Assembly (NCBI GenBank): GCA_963742105.1
Contig: CAVUKN010000004.1
Location: 744,001-808,000 of the forward strand
Direction: 5' to 3'
DNA length: 64,000 nt
DNA from: Gp6-AA40 sp963742105
GTDB lineage: Bacteria; Acidobacteriota; Vicinamibacteria; Vicinamibacterales; UBA2999
Shown here: positions 30,101 to 37,182 of the stretch, in pieces
Position numbering within the stretch: the first letter of the stretch is position 1
Layout: every line of letters starts with the position of its first letter
The notes under the pieces: generated by a model
Seen by the model: the letters and a program-made list of their open reading frames with translations, nothing else
What the model was told of the DNA's origin: nothing
Databases searched by the model: none
Made by a program: the position numbers and the translations under genes

Positions 30101-30790
30101 GTGAATGGTGCCTCCGTACCGCGCCACAGCCTTTGCCGCCTCGGCGTACAGGGTGCGCATCTGACGGTGGATCGCATCCAGTTCTGCGCCACCTGTCGCG
30201 AGAGTGCAGCCGAGTAATGTGACCAGTTTCCGTTCAGCCTGTGGCGCCGAAACCGGTTCGTCGGTGCCGCTCTCCATCGGCACCGCGATGAAGCGGGGCA
30301 ACGTCTCCGTTATCGCCTCGGTCGACGTCCGCGCACTTTGTTCCTCCACCTCACCGACAAACCGATAGCCAAAGCCCCTGCGGGTCTGAATGAGCTTCTG
30401 CGCACGTCCATCGTCCCCAATTGCCTGGCGGACATGTTTGATACAGCTCTCGATTGTTGCGTCGGTGATGAATTGATCGGGCCAGACGTGCGCGCACAAC
30501 TCGTCCTTCGTCACGGTACGGTCGCGATGCTCGATCAAAAACTGAAGTGCGTGGAACACCTTGGGTCGCAGCGACATCGCCAGACCCGCGCGGTCAAGCA
30601 GATAAGCCTGCGTGTCGAGCCGGCAATCGGCGAACGCGTAACATGGCGAACTCTTTCGACGGGAATCGACGGCGCCTTGTCTGGATGAACGCGTCCCTCT
30701 CGGCACGGTGAGTTCGCTTTCGTCGTGAAGATCGGTCGCGGTTACACCTGACCGACCGTGCCTGAAAGTAGTCGAGGCGAGGCGAAGCAA
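27128..30790 (-). CDS. Large regulator: OmpR-type wHTH, degenerate cyclase domain, AAA-type ATPase, TPR
   Basis: 1,220 residues, intact. Residues ~48-150 form an OmpR/PhoB-type winged helix (SLRPKVFHALQFLIEH, RRGFGYRFVG). Residues ~187-350 match a class III adenylate cyclase domain (ERKLVTLLGC, VARYGGTIHAIAGSRLLATF), but both metal-binding Asp residues are absent, so it is probably catalytically dead. Residues ~375-640 are an ATPase with Walker A GESGIGKSRL and Walker B VIAVEDLHWID. The rest is TPR-like helices. The annotated start is TTG 30790; an in-frame GTG ~29 codons later (30703) is possible. Divergent from the secreted protein at 30975, a possible target. Confidence 0.85.
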   Translation of the reverse strand: MLRLASTTFRHGRSGVTATDLHDESELTVPRGTRSSRQGAVDSRRKSSPCYAFADCRLDTQAYLLDRAGLAMSLRPKVFHALQFLIEHRDRTVTKDELCAHVWPDQFITDATIESCIKHVRQAIGDDGRAQKLIQTRRGFGYRFVGEVEEQSARTSTEAITETLPRFIAVPMESGTDEPVSAPQAERKLVTLLGCTLATGGAELDAIHRQMRTLYAEAAKAVARYGGTIHAIAGSRLLATFGAPIALENHAHLALRAALQLQERFVAPCADLSEASMSACLALHTGFVVVGEIGDGRPSTIVGNLTLAVEALQEHRLPGVLLCSEATAQLIGDDVRLEEVAPVSISAEPGSIRTYRVTGPCLRDASRASMDVRTLSPFVGRGRELGVLHAILDQVACGRGQSVGIVGESGIGKSRLLFEFSQQLHTHGPVTYLEGHCLSYAKATPYSLVLEVLRAHCGIVTADGDQVIAEKVHRILGGLEVEGDGTAAYLLHLLGVRRAVDTLSGTSPDTLKAQTFAALKRLWIKSAHHRPLVIAVEDLHWIDPTSEAFVTTLVDGLPGAPVLLLETYRPGYRAPWMERSYTTQLPLPPLSARESAHVVQAVLHHKTGLSPLAHEVLAKAQGNPFFLEELARMLGQRLMPPDGWPDRSGTRLQSIDLHLPPTVEAVLAARIDRLSIEAKHLLQTAAVVGVDIPLSLLRLVAESTESAFAAHLAELQAAELLNESHRFRDAVYTFKHALTQEVAYSSLLKEHRQKLHARILGALEILGVNRDAERDSSAGPSHPRPQFLEQLAYHAIRGDAWAEALVYSRQAGEKAMARSAHREAASYFDQAIHALAHLPDTRDTREQAIDLRLALRSALHPCGDLSRAMTCVGEAEVLAKALDDPPRLAEVSVALSLHCYLSGAYSEAIAAATCVATLAPDNIDQRLRAALHLAMAYQARGDYRRAIDCLSTMAARVDETRWGEVIPAVFVPAYLAACHAELGTFAEGTSMGNSALTMAEVVDHPMSRAFAAWGAGLVALRQGKLSRAASVLERVVHPCQDDRPAWFPLLAATLGAAYTGAGRIDDARVLLREALDLAVTTEIVVNQAVCSVGLANAELQAGHLDEAYALADRALSLARAHGERGSEAYALHVLGEICVRRVPIQGAQAEDYYVQSLALAETLGMQPLQAHCRYSLATLFAVTGRRKRARTGLSKAIEQYRAIEMNLWLGAATATLARMQ

Positions 30791-30974
30791 GCTGATCGAT
30801 CGCGGATCGACTTTGCTGTTGTGGTGTCAGCGGACGCTATGCCGCCGCGAGTCTACCAGAGACCACCTCATTCCGGCCAAATACCAGCGTCCTGCCAGGC
30901 AACGGTCAGGTATCGCCTCGTGTCCTCTGACAGACTCCCCATCCTCGAACATCCTTCAGCTAAGGAGAACGAAC

Positions 30975-31448
30975 ATGAAACATATGCTCGCAACAATTGC
31001 CATTGTGTTGTGCGCGATGGCAGGAGTCCTCGCCGCGCCACAAAGGCCGATCGACGCAGCCCGCACGCCGAAATGCACGCTGGCGACGCTGAAAGGGCGA
31101 TATCTGTTTGGGGGGATCGCCACGCTGGTGCCTCCAGCTTCCGGAGGGCAGGCGCTGCTGGCCGTGGCTGGGTATCACGTGTTCAACGGTGATGGGACGG
31201 GGCAGGACTTCGTCGCCGCGAGCATCAACGGTCAAAGCATTGAGCGGCAGTTTTCGGAGCCGGACCGGAGCATGTTCGACATCACTTACACGGTGAACCC
31301 CGATTGTTCGGGCACATACACCGTCCTCGCAGATGGCGCATCGTTTGGTTTGTTCGTGGCCCCCGACGGTGAAGAGGTCATCGTCTTCGGCACCACGCCC
31401 GGGGTCGTTCTGGTGCAGGGTCCGAACCGGCGAGTGTCACCGAAATAG
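30975..31448 (+). CDS. Small secreted protein, unknown function
   Basis: 157 residues; AAGGAG precedes ATG 30975, which overrides the longer upstream frame. A signal peptide (LATIAIVLCAMAGVLAAP) is followed by CTLATLKGRYLFGG and TYTVNPDCSGTYTV, with two Cys likely paired. This pattern is typical of a widespread uncharacterised extracellular family. Divergent from the 1,220-residue regulator, sharing a ~185 bp control region. Confidence 0.75.
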   Translation: MKHMLATIAIVLCAMAGVLAAPQRPIDAARTPKCTLATLKGRYLFGGIATLVPPASGGQALLAVAGYHVFNGDGTGQDFVAASINGQSIERQFSEPDRSMFDITYTVNPDCSGTYTVLADGASFGLFVAPDGEEVIVFGTTPGVVLVQGPNRRVSPK

Positions 31449-31485
31449 GCACACGACGGCACACGAGTGGTGTTGAGAAACCTTT

Positions 31486-31797
31486 TTGCGGATGGGGTTA
31501 CAGGAGACGCTCGTCTCCACGCTCGCGACGCCACGGCGATCCACCAACGTTGCTGGGCTCCGACATGGGCGAGCTGTTTCAGGGAGGTCAACCGGCTTCG
31601 GCAGGCGCTGTCGCAGAACGGGTAGATTCCAACGAGGCGCGACAGAGCCTGCGTCAGCTAGTCGACGACGAGATTCAGCTCACCCATCAGGACGGCCTGC
31701 TGGGTTCGATCGGCAGGGCACCTTCGGCCAGGCTGACGGCTGCGATTCTGAGTGATTGGGAGAGGTATACGGCTTTGGTTTCGGGGGGGATTTGAAC
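31486..31797 (+). pseudogene. C-terminal relic of a serine recombinase
   Basis: The frame ending at 31797 encodes ARQSLRQLVDDEIQLTHQDG and AAILSDWERYTALV, matching the tail of the recombinase pseudogene at 41.6-41.8 kb (AQESLRQLVKEIRLTPRDG, AAVPAYWERHAALV). Just upstream, in another frame, LQETLVSTLAT parallels KQALMTTLAT there. Only ~100 codons remain. It lies immediately before the partial tRNA copy at 31774-31818, the same arrangement as at the intact tRNA. Confidence 0.75.
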
Positions 31798-31818
31798 CCC
31801 CGACCTTTGGGTTATGAG
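31755..31818. repeat. Left att-like repeat: copy of the initiator tRNA 3' half
   Basis: 31774-31818 matches 41811-41857 except for one substitution and two fewer G in the G-run; weaker identity continues left to 31755 through the recombinase tail. On the minus strand it covers the tRNA from the anticodon loop to CCA; identity stops right after TTATGAG. This is the layout of an attachment-site duplicate. Confidence 0.8.
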
Positions 31819-31990
31819 ACACCGGGAGCGGGGCAACTGGTGACCACCCGAAACCGCTGGTCACGCTTTTATTGAGGAAATTCGCAGACGCGTGGCAACT
31901 GCTGACCACCGGGTTCCACTCCCGATTGTCAGCAGATTGTCAGCCGAACGGTAGGGCTCGCGAGAGTGCTGATCGATTGAAGTAGAACCC

Positions 31991-33404
31991 TCACTCGTCG
32001 AATGCCTTGGGGCGCCGTGTGTGCCAAGCGGTCGCCCGCTCGTATTCCCGAGCCACCCTGAGCACCGTCGGCTCATCCCAGGCCCGCGCGACAACCTGGA
32101 ATCCCACCGTCCCATCGTCCCCGATCGCGCAGGGCACGCTGATGGCTGGGAGTCCGAGCACATTGAAGGGAAGGGTGTATCGCAGCCCGTCGGTCTCGGC
32201 TGGGCGGTAGGTGCCGAGGTCCGGATATCCGCCAAGGCCCATGTTCGCGTCGGAAGGAAACGGCCGCCTGGCGAGGAAATACGTCGGTGACGCCACCACG
32301 TCGACGTCTCGGATCTGCTTTGCGAAGTCGATCTGGATTTCCCGACGACGCTGGTTCGCCCGCAGATAATCCATTGCGCTAATCGCGGCTCCGAGAACCA
32401 TCGCGTTTCGAATGCCCGCGAGGTCCGCGCGCTCACGCCCGAGCGCATCGAACCAGAGGCCGATCTCCGGCTGGAAGATGACGTTACCGACCTGGAAGAT
32501 GTTGTCGGACGATGGCATCGTGAATGGCCGAATCGAGCATCCCAGCGATTCGAGCACCTGAAGCGCACCGGCGAAGCCTTTGATGACCGCTGGATCGCCC
32601 AGCGCGTTGTAGTCACGATCGACGCCAATCCGCAGGCCGCTGACGCCGGCGGTGTCTTCGGCATAGGGGGTACCGGCTTTCGGTGCGTCGAGCGACTGCC
32701 TGCGACGTGACCGCTGATCACCTGGAGCGCAAGCGCGACGTCATCGACACAGCGCGCGATCGGACCAACGTGCTCGGTGGAAAAACTTCGTGGTGCGATC
32801 TCCATCCGTGCTGACGCGCCCAAACGTCGGCTTGAGACCAACGACGCCGCATAAGGCGGCCGGAATGCGAATCGAGCCCCCGTTGTCGGAACCGATCGAG
32901 AGCGGCACGAGTCCGGCCGCGACGTGTGACGCGGATCCTCCGCTCGACCCGCCGACCGAAAATTCCGGAAACCTGGGGTTGGGCATCTTGCCGTAATCCG
33001 GGTTCCAGCCGCTCTCGCCGCCGGCGAACTGATTCATGTTCGCCTTCCCGATCACGATGGCGCCTGCGTCTTTCAGCCGGCGCACGACCGGCGCATCGGT
33101 CGCCGGAATACGGCCAGCGAGGGCCTTCGAGCCTGCACTCGTCGGAATGCCAGCGGTGTCGATGTGATCCTTCACGCTAACCGGAATGCCGTGGAGCGGC
33201 CCACGGTCTACACCACGCCGTAACTCGTCATCCGCGTGGCGGGCCGCGTCGAGTGCCTGATCGCCGGCCACGGTGATGTAGGAGTTGAGCTGGCGGTCGA
33301 ATCGTGCTGTCCGATCGAGCGTCGCACGGACCAACTCCTCGACCGACAAGTCCTTGCGCCGGATGCGGAGACCCAGTTCCCGGATCGTCTGGAAGGCGAA
33401 GTCG
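31991..33404 (-). pseudogene. Amidase-signature family enzyme, frameshifted
   Basis: Upstream portion reads LADDFAFQTIRELGLRIRRK and VSVKDHIDTAG (catalytic Lys), then GGSSGGSASHVAAGLVPLSIGSDNGGSIR (both catalytic Ser). The frame changes near FGRVSTDGD, continues as STEHVGPIARCVDDVALAL in a second frame, then as ALQVLESLGCSIRPF to the C terminus in a third. At least two frameshifts break a gene of normal length (~470 codons). No conventional start codon is seen just after the lipoprotein gene; TTG 33349 lies inside conserved sequence. Confidence 0.8.
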
Positions 33405-33659
33405 TCAGCCAGCGTCCACCTCGGGGTCGAAGAGGAGCGGCGGTTGCAAGGAGGGATCGGTGCTTCGAGGCAGGTGCTGTATGTAATCGAGCACCGCGTC
33501 CAAATCGGTGTCGGACACGTCGAGCTGGTGCCGAGTGTGAAACCAGTGACGGAGGATGTCCTTGTCGCCGCTGTTTCCGCGGGAGCAGCCAGCCATGAGG
33601 GCGCTGGTGCCGCCGGCCACCAGCTGAAGCGCTCGTCGACGTGTCCAGTCGTCGCTCAT
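33405..33659 (-). CDS. Small Tat-type lipoprotein preceding the amidase gene
   Basis: 84 residues. WTRRRALQLVAGGTSALMAGC combines a twin-Arg-like motif with a lipobox (LMAGC), so export and lipid anchoring are likely. The mature part contains DLDAVLDYIQHLPRSTDP. Its stop abuts the first conserved codons of the amidase gene, suggesting a two-gene operon. Function unknown. Confidence 0.6.
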   Translation of the reverse strand: MSDDWTRRRALQLVAGGTSALMAGCSRGNSGDKDILRHWFHTRHQLDVSDTDLDAVLDYIQHLPRSTDPSLQPPLLFDPEVDAG

Positions 33660-33876
33660 ACGGGGCGTGATTCTAGCCGCTTTGTCACGGGGCGCCCGCT
33701 CGCCTCAGACCAAATGCCTCCGGTTGATCGGTGTTCAGAAATTATGGGCGGGTTCACAGACCGAGGCGCACGAACCCCCGCCGCTACCCTCCGTCACGCC
33801 ATACAGGACGCTTTTCAGGCGGGTGCTTTCACGGCCACGCTGGCAGCTGGCGCGTCAAAACTGGCGGAGGAAGGGT

Positions 33877-34416
33877 ATGCCACCGCGGCGGACGCTCGTC
33901 GTGTCTGTGTTGATGACCAGTGCATGGCTGGCGCTCGGATTGAGCGCGGATACATCAGCTCAGGACCGCGCCATTCCGCAGACGGTGCTGATCTTCATTG
34001 ACGACCTCCACATCGACTTCGCCTATACGCCGAGCTTACGCACCGGACTCAGACAAGCCACCGAGCGATTGCTGGCGTCTCGGCGATCAGTTGCGCTGGT
34101 AACTGACGGCACCTCGGCGGTGGTGATTCAACCAACCACCGACAACATGAGGTTATCTGATGGGATGCATCGGATTACTGGGGCGGGTCTGAAAGCGAGT
34201 GAGGTTGCGAATCCGACGCCAGCGGTTGCGTCGGATGTGGTCCGTCGGGAAAGCACCGCCCAGACGGTGCTGCAGCGATCCCTCGCGGCGATGTGGCCCG
34301 ATGCGGTTGTTTATGTCACGGCGCGCCAGACGGAGCCGACTGGGATGACGATCCCTCTCGTCGTGACGACGCCCGAAGGGATGGATGCCGCAGTCGTCGC
34401 CCTTCTGTCGCGATGA
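33877..34416 (+). CDS. Secreted VWFA-related protein, short
   Basis: 179 residues from ATG 33877, with GGAGGAAGGG directly upstream. Signal peptide LVVSVLMTSAWLALGLSAD, then QTVLIFIDDLHIDF, resembling the first strand and metal-site Asp cluster of the VWFA-related domain (TIGR03436-like) frequent in Acidobacteriota. The rest (LLASRRSVALVTDGTSAVV) is consistent, but the protein is about half the usual length, so it may be truncated. Confidence 0.5.
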   Translation: MPPRRTLVVSVLMTSAWLALGLSADTSAQDRAIPQTVLIFIDDLHIDFAYTPSLRTGLRQATERLLASRRSVALVTDGTSAVVIQPTTDNMRLSDGMHRITGAGLKASEVANPTPAVASDVVRRESTAQTVLQRSLAAMWPDAVVYVTARQTEPTGMTIPLVVTTPEGMDAAVVALLSR

Positions 34417-34965
34417 TAGAAGGTTGCGGTGGTCGGGAACGGCTTCGTTCTTCAGACCCGGAACATGCGGACAGGCGCAACATTCCCACTCTTGATTCCG
34501 GTGCCACCATCCGCCGATCTCGGAGTTCTCGTTCACGGAAGAGCGATGCGTCACCTCGGCGTGATTCCCTTGCGTGCTGCATGGGTCTTGTCCTCTCCGT
34601 CGAAACCGCGACCTTCGATAGTCATGTCCATCAAGAAGAGTGACCCCCCTGCGCGAGCCGGGGGAGGCCGCACGATGCCCGATGGCACAACGGTGATCAC
34701 GAACCAGCCGATCAGAAGGATCTTCGGGCGTGCGGCTGCGCAGCCGGTCCGGGAGATTGAGAATGTCTCCGATTGGGCGATGGAGTTCTATGACATCACC
34801 GTCAAGCCACCTGCAGGAGCGCGGCGACCGCACATCGGTTGCGTGAATGCCGGTCTGCCGGGCAGGATGTGACCGGCCGTGAGTTGACGTCCGTCGCTGC
34901 TCTGGCATAATCCCTTTCCTTCTTCACTCGCCCGTTCGATTCGATTGTTGCGGGAGCGACAGAGA
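34417..34965. other. No convincing gene; possible decayed continuation of the VWFA-like gene
   Basis: A 147-codon open frame (34429-34872) has no ribosome site or recognisable domain. The region may be the degenerate 3' part of the preceding gene. Confidence 0.3.
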
Positions 34966-35880
34966 ATGCCGAAACGCGTACTCATTACAGGAACAAGCAC
35001 CGGATTCGGCCGTGCTGCGGCCGAGCGACTTGCCCACCGGGGTGATCACGTGTTCGCCACGATGCGCGATGTGGCGGGTCGAAACGCTGCACATCGCGAA
35101 GCGCTGGAGAGCGTTGCCAACCAGGCGGGCCTGCGGCTGCGAGTGCTCGAACTCGACGTGACAGACCAGAAGTCAGTGGATGGCGCGATCACTGCTGCGC
35201 TCGAAGAGGCCGGAGCTCTCGACGTCGTCATCAACAATGCCGGCGTGGCGGCACTCGGAGTGACCGAAGCGTTCACCGCCGAACAGTTCGAGCAGATCTT
35301 CGCCGTGAACGTACATGGGATCGTTCGCGTCAACCGTGCGGTCCTGCCCTCTATGAGGCGGCAGGGCAGCGGACTACTCGTGCACGTCAGTTCCGGGGCC
35401 GGGCGCGTGACCATTCCAGCCTTGGCCGCGTACTGCGCCAGCAAGTACGCCGTGGAGGCCATCGCGGACGCGTACCGATACGAGCTCGTGCCGTTCGGCG
35501 TGGATTCAATCGTGGTGGAACCGGGGGTGTATCGAACGGGCATTCACGACCGGTGGATCGACCCGGCGGATGGTGCGCGGCTCGCCGCATACGGCAGCGG
35601 CGCCGAATTTGCGCAACGGGTCGACGGTGTCTTTCAGGCGATTGTCGGTGCGCCGGATGCACCAGGCCCCAGCGAGGTCGTCGAGGCCCTCGTCGCGCTC
35701 ATCGACATGGCTCCCGAACAACGACCGTTTCGGACTGTGGTTAGCGCGCCAATACAGCAGCTGCTCGACTCGTACAACGCCAACGCTGAGGCGCTCAGGC
35801 CAATCGTGGCACAGATCTTCAACGTTCCGGAACTCGCCGGGCCGCAAGTCCACCGGGTCGGCCCGACGGGCTCGATCTGA
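34966..35880 (+). CDS. Short-chain dehydrogenase/reductase (SDR)
   Basis: 304 residues from ATG 34966 (GGGAG nine bases upstream). Classical SDR motifs: TGTSTGFG nucleotide-binding loop, NNAGVA, catalytic Ser in HVSSGAG and YCASK (Tyr and Lys). Intact, unlike most of its neighbours in the island. Substrate unknown. Confidence 0.9.
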   Translation: MPKRVLITGTSTGFGRAAAERLAHRGDHVFATMRDVAGRNAAHREALESVANQAGLRLRVLELDVTDQKSVDGAITAALEEAGALDVVINNAGVAALGVTEAFTAEQFEQIFAVNVHGIVRVNRAVLPSMRRQGSGLLVHVSSGAGRVTIPALAAYCASKYAVEAIADAYRYELVPFGVDSIVVEPGVYRTGIHDRWIDPADGARLAAYGSGAEFAQRVDGVFQAIVGAPDAPGPSEVVEALVALIDMAPEQRPFRTVVSAPIQQLLDSYNANAEALRPIVAQIFNVPELAGPQVHRVGPTGSI

Positions 35881-35915
35881 ATCGAGCCAGGGGCAACCCT
35901 GCCGAGCCAATCCTG

Positions 35916-36100
35916 TCAGGTCCCGAGGTCAGTGGTGTCCGTAACCCAAGGTGTGTTTGGGTCGGCCACGGTGAATTGCCGCTCTACGAGATTGGGAATC
36001 AGCACAGACGGCTTACCCACGGGCGAGCGCCGCGTACGATAGCGGTGCCACGCGCGAAGATTTGCCTCGCGCATCAATCGCACGTTGCGATGCTTCGCAA
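35916..36100 (-). pseudogene. IS3-family transposase (OrfB) fragment
   Basis: The complement encodes RLMREANLRAWHRYR and PNLVERQFTVADPNTPWVTD, the segment just before the catalytic core in IS3-type OrfB, where relatives read LMREAGL and NLL.R.F....PN..WV.DIT. It stops at TGA 35916-35918 before the DDE catalytic region. No OrfA or terminal repeats found. Confidence 0.65.
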
Positions 36101-36317
36101 GATCGCAATTCCAGTCCTGGTGATTGACCGTCGAGCGGCCTTCGGAGAACTGATCATCCCAGCTGCGACCGTCCGAGCGCCGCCAGCATCGACGGGGTGT
36201 CAATGTAGGCGGCGAAGCCGAAGGTCTCCGATGACGAACTGCTGCGAGCCATGACTGACAAACTGTGGCGCGGACCAACCTCGCCAGATTTGACAGCCGA
36301 CGTGCCTGAGGCTTTGG

Positions 36318-36640
36318 TTGCGGGGCATCGAAGCCAAAGCCAAATGCCTGAGTGGCTCGCCGCCTGACGCTGCAACCTGGGGCGCTCGCGTGCAGTCGGG
36401 GGCAGGGGAAAGCACGGACGACGACGGGCCCACCGGACGCCTGATGCGCCAGATCCTCGACGCCTTCTCCGAATACGAACGGGCGTTGATCCGGGCGCGC
36501 GTGCGAGCGGCGATGGCCGCCGCGAAGGTGCGGGGCGCCGCATGAGCCACGTGCCGTTCGGCCAGCAGGTCACGCACGACCGGCGGCATCTGCAACCGCA
36601 CGCGGACGAACAACAGGCTGGTCGACATCACCCGCCGCGC
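36318..36640 (+). pseudogene. Small serine recombinase (resolvase) fragment
   Basis: The frame ending at 36545 carries TGRLMRQILDAFSEYERALI and RARVRAAMAAAKVRG, the conserved end of the resolvase catalytic domain. The sequence continues in another frame from 36542 with HVPFGQQVTHDRRHLQP, which fits the start of the DNA-binding part (V-P-F-G-Y). The N-terminal half with the catalytic Ser is missing. Confidence 0.65.
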
Positions 36641-36768
36641 GACCGAGCGCTCGATCATGGCGACGTTCAGGAGATCGCGCCCGAGACGGCGGCAGGTTAA
36701 GAGTCGCTCGAGACCGAAACCCCAAACAATTTCAGGAAACGACACATTACGAGATCCCCGTCGCGCGA

Positions 36769-36816
36769 GGCTATAGACATTCTACGGCCTAAGGCTATAG
36801 GCTGTCTGTAGCTATG
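36769..36816. promoter_or_regulatory. Candidate PadR operator/promoter with GGCTATAG repeats
   Basis: GGCTATAG occurs at 36769-36776 and 36793-36800, 24 bp start to start, followed by TGTAGCTATG. Short TATAG/TGTAG repeats are usual in front of PadR-permease pairs. Inference from position and repetition. Confidence 0.4.
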
Positions 36817-37180
36817 ACCCTTCACTCGTCACGACCGCGCCGCACGCACCGAACTCCTGCACGGTACACTCGACATGCTGATCCTGCAGACGCTCCAGTG
36901 GGGACCGCAGCACGGCTACGCGATCGGCCAGACCATCCGCGCCCAGTCGGCTGACGTGCTGCAAGTCGAAGCCGGCTCGCTCTATCCAGCCCTGCAGCGG
37001 CTGGCGAAGCGCGGCTGGGTCACCTCGAAGTGGGGCCAGACGGAGGCGAACCAGCGCGCGAAGTTCTATCGGATCACTCCCGAAGGCAAGCGGCAGCTCC
37101 TCCGCGAGGAATCGCGGTGGACCGAACTGGTCGCGGCGATTGGCCGGATCCTGAACCCGGCGACTGGTCCGACGGAGTAG
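36814..37180 (+). CDS. PadR-family transcriptional regulator, 5' end probably frameshifted
   Basis: From ATG 36875 the product is 101 residues: MLILQTLQWGPQHGYAIGQTI, the winged-helix segment VEAGSLYPALQRLAKRGWV and FYRITPEGKRQL. The usual N terminus (RTELLHGTLD) is encoded just upstream in frame, but that frame meets TGA at 36815. Removing one T from CCCTTC (36818-36823) would join it to ATG 36814 as MTLTRHDRAARTELL. As it stands, translation from 36875 gives a shortened PadR. Three bases downstream of its stop begins the permease, normally repressed together with it. Confidence 0.8.
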
Positions 37181-37182
37181 GC

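Noticed and set aside
34429..34872. 147-codon plus-strand frame after the VWFA-like gene
   Set aside because: No start signal, domain or clear homology; may be eroded sequence.
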